Made by a program: the position numbers and the translations under genes. Shown here one piece after another: positions 55,801-64,000 of a stretch of DNA of 64,000 nt. Source of the stretch: Corallium rubrum (lineage: Eukaryota; Cnidaria; Anthozoa; Scleralcyonacea; Coralliidae); NCBI GenBank assembly GCA_964035015.1, contig OZ036010.1:4707427-4771426 (forward strand). Reading direction: 5' to 3'. Position 1 is the first letter of the stretch. Every line of letters starts with the position of its first letter. Under the pieces are notes generated by a model. That model searched no databases. It saw only the letters and a program-made list of their open reading frames with translations, and was not told the origin of the DNA.

Positions 55801-56651
55801 ATCATGTAAACGGGGTCTAAAGCTGTGCTTGTTAACCACATTGTGAGGTTAATTCCCACATTATAAATCAAAATACAGTAAGGTTTAAGTACTGCCTCAA
55901 ACCTCACTATATTTTGATTTATATTTCAACACGGCCTATATGCAAGCACACTAAACTTTTATTTCACTGTTTGGATTAATTCTCACATTGCCCTACTTAT
56001 ACAATTGATGATTTTGTCAATCATTAGTCACAAAAACTCATCCATTTGTCAGAATCAATAATTACTGACTGTAATTGTCACCAATTTTCGAGGCTCTTAA
56101 TGTGCCAACAGGTACTCTAGCTTTGTTCAATTACTGTGGTTCATCAATTGAACACTATCGATAATCCATACTAATCAATAATCACAAGAACCTCATTTAT
56201 TGATTGTTCATTAATTGATAATTATAATCAATTATCAATTTCTGTCCATTATCAAGTTTGATTTCATTAGTTGCACAGCCCAGGCACTATATTTCTAACA
56301 AGGCATTGTAACAACACCTAATTTGTAACAAACCTAATAATTTGTAACATGCATTGCAACAATAACAATGTTATTGTTACAGTATTGTAACAGTGGTGCG
56401 AGATCTACATTTAGGCACTGTGAATTAGGCGTGTACAGTCAGCAATGGCATATAAAATACATTTAAATTTATCACATTTCCAACAACTTTTCGCAAGCTG
56501 TAAAAAATAAAAGATATCCCACCTTCAACGTGATCCTCTTGTAGCCAGTGAATATCGACATCAAGACAGTCTTTAGCAACAAGATTGCTGCACATAGGAC
56601 ATAAAAGGAGAACACTGGGTTCTCAAGCGACCAAAGATCAACAGCAGCCAT
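52843..56651 (-). CDS. MGST1: Microsomal glutathione S-transferase 1-like (MAPEG family)
   Basis: Three exons, 56651-56523, 55652-55567 and 53104-52843, total 477 nt (158 aa; vertebrate MGST1 is 155). Phases agree. Exon 1 starts MAAVDLWSLENPVFSFYV with the first membrane helix and YKRIT. Exon 2 has the cytosolic loop and VERVRR. Exon 3 continues HQNDLENILPFVLIGLLYTL, then IPQPTRFLIFLVG and a last helix. VERVRR..HQNDLENI is the MAPEG signature. The enzyme conjugates glutathione to electrophiles and reduces lipid hydroperoxides in ER and outer mitochondrial membranes; four membrane helices fit. Head to head with ECHDC3. Confidence 0.95.
53160..55025. repeat. Satellite array of 50-bp higher-order units in MGST1 intron 2
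   Basis: Units alternate a 20-mer taagacgttacgctacatta and a 30-mer taagatgttaatacctaatacgctacattg. About 1.55 kb of array surrounds the insertion at 53722-54026. Whole blocks are repeated (for example 53400-53700 and 54040-54240), suggesting segmental expansion. Confidence 0.93.
53722..54026. mobile_element. TIR element with terminal hairpin inside the satellite
   Basis: Left hairpin caattattcgccgaaggcg ... ctgaggcgaataattg, then agtataaatacata pairing with tgtgtatttatact at the right end. Same family as 50240-50755. Confidence 0.7.
55040..55413. mobile_element. hAT-like MITE, cagggacgtagccagg family, copy 2
   Basis: TIRs cagggacgtagccagg and cctggctacgtccctg. The interior matches 2645-3485 minus its SINE pair. 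gctgt occurs on both sides. Confidence 0.82.
55653..56522. other. MGST1 intron 1
   Basis: AT-rich with weak taacaa-type repeats (56295-56400). No coding or RNA feature seen. Confidence 0.5.
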
Positions 56652-56832
56652 AATTTTTAGGATGCTGTATGACGTTCAAAAATACCGACACAAGCGTGGT
56701 TCTTTCGTAATTCGTATATTAAAATTTAATACTGTATTTGCGAAATGTCACGAAACCCCATAACCCCATACGTGGGGGGTGTCAGGGTGTGGGGCCTCTG
56801 TTAAGTAACTAACCCCCTCCCCCTCCACGTGG
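56652..56832. promoter_or_regulatory. Bidirectional MGST1/ECHDC3 promoter
   Basis: Only 181 bp separate the two divergent start codons, so both 5' UTRs and promoters must lie here or overlap. Contains an E-box-like cacgtg at 56826-56831 and a g/c-rich core (cgtggggggtgtcagggtg). No TATA box evident. Confidence 0.6.
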
Positions 56833-59800
56833 ATGACACAAAAAATGGCTGCCTTTTGTTGTGTGCGTAGTTTTGTCCGAACGTCAAGGCATGCACGTCG
56901 ACGTGTAAGTATCTAAGGATTCTAAGCATATCTGGAAATAAACTACTTTGATAAAAATACCTTGTTTTTGTTCAGTGCCGTTTTCTCATATTAAATTTTA
57001 GGAAGCCAGGCTGTGTTTTCAATTTGTCCGTGGTTTATCCGAGGTCGAGAATGCAGAAACTGTAAACCAAAGATTGACATTATTCAGCGAGAACAATGGG
57101 GTTGGAAAAATTGTTTTGAACAATCCTAAGAAGAGGTAGTATAATTTGTTACATTAATTGTAACAAGAACATAATTTGTTACATTAATTTTAATAAGATA
57201 ATTTGTTACATTAATTTCAATAACGTAATTTGTTACATTAATTTTAATAACATAATTTGTTTCATTAATTTCAATAACATAAGTTGTTACATTAATTTTA
57301 ATAACATAATTTGTTACATTAATTTTAACATAATTTGTTACATTAATTTTAATAGCAATTTGATACTGACATTAACTGTAAGATTAATATTGTATACATG
57401 TACATTAATTCCAACAATGTTACATCATTAGTTGAAACAACATTGTTACATTAATTGTAACAAAACATTTATCCAATTCATGCTACAAATTTATTAATAT
57501 ACAAACATTAGTGCTGAAAATTACAAATTAAATAATTTTGGAACATCTGAGGGGTTTTTCCTGTATTTTTTGAAACAAATCATGCTAGATTAATTTTATT
57601 ATTTTCAGAAATGCATTATCATTGGAAATGCTTCAATCTATTCAAAATGACTTGGTAGAAAGTATAAAAGAGAAACTTCATGTGGTTATAATATCTGCTA
57701 ATGGACCAGTTTTCTCCTCTGGTCATGATCTGAAAGAGCTGGTAAGGATTACACCACGGGGCACATTATTGCCAGGAGTTTTTTATGTACGTTTATTGGA
57801 TATTTGGATTGTTAATCATGGTGTGGGACTCTGGTTATAATTTAAATTATTTTGATATAGACAAGAGAGAAAGGCAGTACTTATCATAAAGAAGTTTTTG
57901 ATAAATGTAGCGAAGTGATGTCTCTTATACAGGTATAGTATATCATTTTGTATATTATTGCAAAATAATTTCTCATTATAAGACTAGCAATATGAGATTT
58001 AGTTTTTCAACTTCAACACACTTTAATTTTCACAGTAAACAATGACAATATGAAGTACATGTTTAACCTAGCTAGTTTGAACTTTGTGTTTATGTTGAGA
58101 GTTATTATGTCAGGACAATTGTTCATTCCTCAGTTGATGTAAGCCTATTTTGTCTCACATTTCTCTTTTAATCATTTACAGGATATGCCACTCCCAGTTA
58201 TTGCACAAGTGAAAGGCAAGTTAGATGCACTAAATGCATGGAGATGAAAACAGAATTTTCTTAATGGGCCATTTTAACAAACTACAGAATTTTCCACAAG
58301 ATATTCATACCCTCCCCCCAACATACACACCCGCCTCCCACATACACACCCTCCCCCATGGAAGGCACTTAGAAATTCCAGGGGTAAGGGGGTGTTTGAT
58401 ACTCAGACTGGAGAGTCAACTGCCATTGAGAAAATCCAGGGAGGTGGGGTACTAGACAAATTATCTCCTTTAGGGGTACTGTATCAGTATTTTCAATAAC
58501 TACACATTTTTTAGGAATGACAATTATTTTAGTTTGTTTCTCTTTTTTACAACGAAGGTTTGGCCACAGCTGCTGGTTGTCAGTTGGTAGCAACTTGTGA
58601 TATGGCTGTGGCAGCCACAAATACACAGTTTGCCACTCCAGGGTAATTAATATTAAATATTACTTTTCTCCATCATTAAATGAGAATTAGATTTACTGGC
58701 CATAATTTTAAAAGTATTTACAGTATTTAAAATTCCATTTTTTTTCAAGGGTCAATATAGGTCTGTTCTGCTCTACACCAGCTGTTGCTGTTGGAAGAGC
58801 AGTCCCACACAAAATTGCAATGGAAATGTTGTTCACAGGAAAACCCATATCTGCTGCAGGTAAATTGGTAGCAACGTGTGACACAGTGACTACATAGTAA
58901 GAACAGTTTAACCCTTTCCCTACTATGCCGCCCTGTACCGCCCGCAGAAAAAACGCCGCCATTTTCCTATGCCGCCCTGTACCGCCCTGCAAAATTGCAG
59001 CTATTACCCCTCCCCTACACAGGATATCTTTGTCTAATGTTGTTTTAGAATAAATTACCTGTCATTGGCCAATCAAATGGCGCTTACTGCGCATAAATTT
59101 TCTGCTTTGTTATGCTAATAAATGTTGCGGAACACATGCTAATTTTCGACGACGCCATAATGGCGTCTTCTTCTGTAAACGTGATTTCTCGTGAGCAATA
59201 CGATGAAATGTTTGGATCTTCTGAGTCAGAAAGTGAAGATGAAGATTCCGATATCGATGTTGATGTTTCTGAAGAAAGTGATAGTGCTGAAATTAGTGAA
59301 AGCGAAGGAGAAGGCAACGCAGAATCGACAGAAGAAGATGAGCAAGCTTGGACAAGTGAACACACAAACATAGTGGTTAGTGACTTCGTTTTGCCCACAG
59401 GAATTGCGGTTGAACTCCCTCAAGATGCAACAGAGTACGTTAGACTCGTTTAAACTTCTGTTTGGTGACGATATCGTGGATCATATTGTTCTAGAAACGA
59501 ATCGCTATGTGCAAGAGAAGCTTTCGGCACAAAGGCTCGAAAAGTGGACGGATGTGACAGCAAACGAGCTGAGAGCGTATTTTGGTGTTTGTATTTTTAT
59601 GGGCATAAATTGTCTGCCATGTACTGCTGATTACTGGTCGCCTGATGAATTTACTGGGAATGTTGGCATTCAGAAAGTAATGACAAAGAATCGTTTCGAG
59701 GAGATAAATCGGTTTTCCCACCTTAGCGACATAGCACTCCAACAACGACAAGGTGAAGTCGGCTATGACCGCCTTTACAAAGTTAGACCGATCTTGACTA

Positions 59801-62800
59801 ACTTCAACGAAAAAGTGAAAGACGTCTATCATCCAAAAAAAATAACTCGGTGGAAGGCATGATCGCGTTCATGCCTGCCAAACATGGGCATTTTATAAGC
59901 AGAAGAGAGGGGAAAGCAAGAAAGAGACATTGCGTGCAATGCAAGAAAGACGACAAAGACTGCTGGTGGTCGAGCGAAAGAGACAGTACGTGTGAGTGCA
60001 CTCACTGCGGTGTTGCATTGTGTAAAGATCCCTGCTTTCTTTTGTATCACAATCAACTCTGATAACACTATCACATTTATTTTGATATATTTTGTAAATA
60101 GTAAAGATTCTGTCTAGTAATATTATGTATTTTTGATGTATTTGTATTTGACAAATCAAATATAGCTATTGTCATGGCGGCAAATTTGAAAAGCTTATTA
60201 CAAAACAAAATTTCTAGCATGATTACGCTTGTTCAGAAGTTCAAATTGATTGATTTTAATGGCGAATCTAAATAAATAGCTGTCCTACTGTTTGTTTCTG
60301 TGTATTTGTATGTGTATAACATCTCCTAATTCTACTGAGCATGTATGTTTTGATTTGTACTATGAAATGCATAGATCCTTCTCATTTATACCAGGAAATA
60401 TTATACTATTTTGTCTCCAGGGGGCCAGTAGGGAAAGGGTTAATAAGGTAGCACCACAGGGTTGGGGCTACAGCTCCCCTGAAAGGGGACACTTAACCCA
60501 ACCCCCAAATTTAACAAATTTAAACAATTAAACTGAAAATGTAAAAAAAATATTGCCTTTTTCATAGCTATAAACAGGCAAGTAACAGTTTTTTTCTCCA
60601 TAGCCCCTGGTGTTGGAAACAAGTTGACTTGGTTCGAAGGTTATCAAAATATATGGCGTCTTATATAACCTGCCTATAACGGTGACCTGAGAGTAGGACT
60701 TTAAAAGGACACTTGAAACCCATGTTTTATCATAGGAGGGGCACTTTTCTGTTGCAATAAGGGCACTTTATGACAAAGTTGGGGGGAGGGGCATGATGCC
60801 CCATTTTCCCCCTGGTTCCTACGCTGCTGCACCCTTCTGTATGTTATGGTGCCAATACGACACATCATTAGAAATATTGTTAGGCTACAATAATTATTAT
60901 ATAGTAAATTATTTTACACTAAATTATAGATGCATGCCATTATGGTTTGGTCAACAGAGTCGTTCCAGAAGAAAGCTTGCAAGAAGAGGTACGACCAGAA
61001 AAAATTGATAATTGTTTTTTTGAAGTGTTCTCCTTTTTTTTTCTTTTTTTTTCCTTTTTTTTAACGACTTTATTGGATATTTACATAAAATTACTTAAAA
61101 ATACCCAAACGGAAAAAAGCGCGAACGGGACTCGAGGACCTATGCGAGACGCTTTCCCGTTGTAATTAAAAATAGATATTAAAACAACCAAAAATCAGTC
61201 AATACAGTAAGTTGATCATAGACCAATTGCTCGAAATCCACGATGCACCAATACACACGCACAGCCCAAGCCCATTCCCATGAAGTCTATGAACTCAAAA
61301 CTGAAAGAGCAAAATGAGTAACACTGAATGGAATTCATAAGAACGAAGCTGAGGTCACGCACAGTGATGCACAGTGATGCACCGTGGAGTTCAAGCAATT
61401 GGTACATTGGAAAACTACTCTCAGTGACAGGAGCAGTTACGGTATAATGACCATGTACAGGTCATATGAACTTCAAAAGCAGATGTCAATAATGATAAAT
61501 AAGTATCGAGTAAAAAAGTTTTGAATGTTGCAAGATTGCAGAGGCTATTGGTTGGTGCAATTTTACAAACAGAATTCCAGAGAGGAACAATTCGGTTAAA
61601 ATAGGAGGCTTGAAATGTACTAGTTTTACAGGTTGGTACTTTAAGCACCAGAGTAGGATTTTTACAGATGCAGGTACAACTATGAGTAAAAAACGAAACA
61701 AAGTTTAAAACATTCAAATCAGAGAGTCCATACAAGGCCTTATAAAAAAACATAGATCCTTAACTCTTTCTTGTCCGAATTGGTCTTTTAGTATTTTATT
61801 CTGGCTAACGCCAGACGATTTTATTCACCTCTGGGGAAGCCCCCGGACAGGAATGAGTTATAAACTATCTCTTTAACTCTTTCTTGTCCGAATTGGTCTT
61901 TTAGTATTTTATTCTGGCTAACGCCAGACGATTTTATTCACCTCTGGGGAAGCCCCCGGACAGGAATGAGTTAATTTCCCTGTCGTAAGACAAAGGTAAC
62001 AGATTTAGGGCCAGGAGCCGCTCCTTGTATGGCATGCCCCCTATCTTGGATTGTAAGATCCATCTTGTTGCCCGTCTCTGAACGCGCTCAAGTTTTGACT
62101 TGTGGGTACTCAGAGCCGGTGACCAGACCTCTGTGGCATAGCATAGCATAGCTGTGACTTGACCAGAAGTCCTTGTTTTGCAGACAGAAAAACTTGCTGA
62201 ACAAATCTGTGCAACAAGTCAACCAGTTGTGGCATTGGGAAAGAAATGCTATTACACACAAATAACACAAGAGCGAGATGAAGCTTACAGGTGAGATTGT
62301 CATACCGAGCCATTTTGCTAAATATGCCACACCTTAACAGTTACTGTATTTCTGGACTACAGTAAAAACCCATCAACAAGAACCTACATTTTACCAAATC
62401 AGCCTGGGATAGGTTCTTATATTCTTATATAAATAAATTCTTAATTTCAGCCGAGGTTATTAATAGTGGTGGGTTCTTGTTAGCGGGTTTTTACTGTATA
62501 AGTCGCACCGTTGTCTAAACCGCAGGGGGAAATTCTTAGATAAACCACATAAGCGACTCGTAACGTTGCCTAACATCTTACAACGTGCGTAATGTCGTAG
62601 AACGTAAACAACATAGCCTAATGTCCTAGAACGTAGCGTATAACGTCTTGTAAGGTAGCGAAACGTGTCACTCGGGTTAGTGTGACGTTTTATAAACCAA
62701 GGTATATAATAGCATATATCTAATTACTTTACGTGGATATGCAAGAAAAAATCTTGTACCGTATCGTAAAAGTAGATTTTGGAAAAAAATTGCGGTTTAA

Positions 62801-63329
62801 ATTAGTCCGGAAAATACGGTATACAAGAATTGTTACTATTATCAAATTCATGAAAAAAAATCAAAAGAAATGAATATTTAATTAATATCTGTAATTAAAA
62901 TCGCAGATTCGTCCTGATTTACGTAATCTTTTACCTCATATCACTCCAACTTGAAAAATAGTTTGAAAACATGGCTATTTAGATGCGTCCATTTGATAAG
63001 TACGATAAAGCATTCGCAGCCGATCTGTATCTGATCACGACTCGCTTGCAGCTCACCTTGTAAATCAGATACAGATCGGCTGCTCATGCTTACCTATTAC
63101 TTATGATTTGTATTTTTCCTAACTCACATTTATAACTACCCCAAAATTTTTATCTTTTGCTACAACAAATTTATGTTGTTTTTTAATTACTCTAAATACG
63201 AAATAAATTCACTGTTTTAGGATTGCAGGATCAGTAATGGTTGATAATTTAAAACTGCCAGATGGTGATGAAGGAATCAAAGCATTTATTGAAAAACGAA
63301 AACCCAGATGGACCCACAAGAGTGACTAA
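56833..63329 (+). CDS. ECHDC3: Enoyl-CoA hydratase domain-containing protein 3, mitochondrial
   Basis: Ten exons: 56833-56904, 57002-57135, 57609-57741, 57861-57932, 58182-58215, 58558-58642, 58750-58859, 60930-60988, 62184-62290 and 63221-63329; 300-304 aa depending on which ATG (56833 or 56845, same frame) is used; human ECHDC3 is 303. Crotonase fold with oxyanion-hole segments [10 protein letters not shown] and [13 protein letters not shown], then [15 protein letters not shown] and the C-terminal [23 protein letters not shown]. The Arg-rich, acid-free N-terminus ([16 protein letters not shown]) fits a mitochondrial presequence. The substrate of ECHDC3 is not settled; a role in fatty-acid metabolism is inferred from the family. 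Intron 5 uses a GC donor. Confidence 0.96.
57139..57360. repeat. 27-30-bp AT-rich tandem repeat
   Basis: Six to eight copies of taatttgttacattaattttaataacata in ECHDC3 intron 2. Confidence 0.8.
58216..58217 (+). other. Non-canonical GC splice donor of ECHDC3 intron 5
   Basis: Exon 5 ends aaag before gcaagt, the strong GC-AG donor consensus. Exon 6 resumes after aacgaag in the required phase, giving [12 protein letters not shown] as in the family. No GT donor nearby keeps the frame. Confidence 0.8.
58912..60439 (+). mobile_element. piggyBac element, internally deleted (1,528 bp)
   Basis: TTAA at 58908-58911 and 60440-60443; TIRs ccctttccctact and agtagggaaaggg-type. Subterminal tatgccgccctgtaccgccc is repeated at the left. 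Contains pieces of a piggyBac transposase. In ECHDC3 intron 7. Confidence 0.9.
59160..60062 (+). pseudogene. piggyBac transposase remnant (catalytic core deleted)
   Basis: Three frames. 59160-59453: acidic N-terminus typical of the family. After a frameshift, 59425-59862: start of the DDE_Tnp_1_7 domain ([39 protein letters not shown]). Then a deletion near 59845-59880 and, in a third frame to 60062, [11 protein letters not shown] and the Cys-rich C-terminal finger (CVQCKK...[20 protein letters not shown]). The three catalytic Asp positions are lost. Cannot encode an active enzyme. Confidence 0.88.
60445..60832. mobile_element. Probable MITE next to the piggyBac element
   Basis: Left aaggtagcaccacagggttgg and right ccccctggttcctacgctgctgc look like paired ends; the interior is rich in gggcactt. 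TSD not resolved. Confidence 0.4.
61016..62172 (-). mobile_element. LINE 3' fragment (non-LTR retrotransposon), split by MITEs
   Basis: On the minus strand: [48 protein letters not shown], then two MITEs, then [20 protein letters not shown] and [17 protein letters not shown], the C-terminal region of LINE reverse transcriptase ORFs. The 3' UTR runs to a poly-T tract (61016-61063) that is the poly-A end. 5' truncated, with a frameshift after the MITEs. In ECHDC3 intron 8. Confidence 0.82.
61764..61970. mobile_element. Two tandem TTAA-flanked MITEs (93 and 94 bp)
   Basis: Near-identical units at 61764-61856 and 61877-61970 with TIRs ctctttcttgtccg / cggacaggaatgag. TTAA precedes each unit and follows the second. 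They sit in the LINE at a natural TTAA. Confidence 0.82.
62291..63220. other. ECHDC3 intron 9: repeat scraps
   Basis: 62500-62830 has MITE-like ends (tataagtcgcaccgttgtct ... agtccggaaaatacggtata) enclosing degenerate acgtagcgtataacgtc units (62562-62670). 63017-63088 is a hairpin (gcagccgatctgtatctga / tcagatacagatcggctgc). No gene. Confidence 0.5.
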
Positions 63330-64000
63330 ATTAAAACAGATAAAGGATTACATTCAAGGACTGCCAACCAGACTGGACCGAAGTCTTTCTAGTTGGTAAA
63401 AACAAAACACAGTTTGCCTGTTGCATTAAAGTAAGAGTTAATTACCGAGAACCGAGTTAATTACCGAGAACCGAGGTAATTAACTATTATAACATATTGG
63501 GCGTTTGCCGTGATATAAAAAAGTGGCTATAAAACGATTTTCATTAAGCATATCTTAGAACTGAAATATTATTACATAACTTACCACTTTCGAATACGCT
63601 GAACACGATTCCGAAGAGTTCCCGCTCCGTAGACCCGCAGTATTTTTGTAAATTTCACTTTTATCTTCACTTCTTTCACGAGAATCCCGCTATCTCCCGC
63701 CATCTTGAAATTAGATAACATTGCCCTCAGCCGCTGTATTATGACCCAGTCTCCTTATTTCGCGGCAGAGTTATGATTTAGAGCGATGGGATCTATTGCA
63801 TTCTGATTTCGTCCCCAGACCTCTCAAACTAATTGTTCAAGATGGGGATATAGTCAGTATAGTCAGATGGGGCTCTATATCTCAGATTTTACTATGTGAC
63901 ATCCTATTAGACCTTTACATACAGGCTCACTATATGTGTACTACCTGTCATGATGTAATACATTAGGCGTATTAATAAGCCTACTGAAAGTTTTATGTTT
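63330..64000. other. Downstream of ECHDC3: MITE-like DNA
   Basis: gttaattaccgagaaccgag repeated at 63435-63485 and its complement-like ggtaattaac suggest a MITE end like those at 50240 and 53722. Its other end is not seen. No gene recognised. Confidence 0.45.

Noticed and set aside
55494..55907. 137-codon minus-strand frame
   Set aside because: Only 55567-55652 is coding (MGST1 exon 2); the rest is intron read-through.

Overview
This is a stretch of an animal nuclear genome, about 37% GC by eye, with spliced genes, long introns and very dense transposable-element debris. Several things suggest a cnidarian, most likely an anthozoan (coral or sea anemone): the Penelope-like and Polinton-like elements, the many terminal-inverted-repeat MITEs, the tRNA-derived SINEs and the animal-type germline Tudor gene. 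Other marine invertebrates cannot be excluded without a search.

Four host genes were reconstructed exon by exon, with splice phases that agree throughout. (1) On the minus strand, 28543 down to at least 4460, lies a TDRD5/TDRD7-like germ-granule gene: an N-terminal LOTUS domain, a second LOTUS domain and a Tudor domain spread over eight exons; its 3' end is uncertain. (2) On the plus strand, 30608-50088, lies a complete seven-exon gene for ribosomal protein RPS8 (208 aa). Introns 3 and 5 each carry a box C/D snoRNA whose guide matches that of SNORD46, a snoRNA also hosted by RPS8 in vertebrates. (3) On the minus strand, 56651-52843, lies a three-exon microsomal glutathione transferase (MGST1 family, 158 aa). 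(4) On the plus strand, 56833-63329, lies a ten-exon mitochondrial enoyl-CoA hydratase-like gene (ECHDC3) with one GC-AG intron. MGST1 and ECHDC3 are head to head, about 180 bp apart.

The introns and spacers are packed with mobile elements, many bounded by readable target-site duplications (TSDs). The most notable is a 5,137-bp Polinton/adintovirus-like element (40527-45663) inside RPS8 intron 5. It has a perfect 6-bp TSD, 1.1-kb inverted repeats, a zinc-finger/packaging-ATPase gene broken by one stop codon, two further unassigned genes, and a small membrane-anchored ORF duplicated in both inverted repeats that resembles part of a Bcl-2-family protein. Others are two Penelope-like retroelement fragments with hammerhead-ribozyme motifs, an internally deleted piggyBac element, a 3.7-kb element with three transposons nested inside it, several hAT, MULE, Harbinger and mariner-type MITEs, a LINE 3' end split by TTAA-flanked MITEs, SINE dimers, and several minisatellite arrays.

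Layout: 1-28.6 kb TDRD gene and its TE-filled introns; 28.6-30.6 kb spacer holding Penelope copy A; 30.6-50.1 kb RPS8 with hAT, Penelope copy B, minisatellite, snoRNAs and Polinton; 50.1-52.8 kb MITE-rich spacer; 52.8-56.7 kb MGST1 with a 1.9-kb satellite in intron 2; 56.8-63.3 kb ECHDC3 with piggyBac and LINE insertions; 63.4-64 kb MITE-like sequence.
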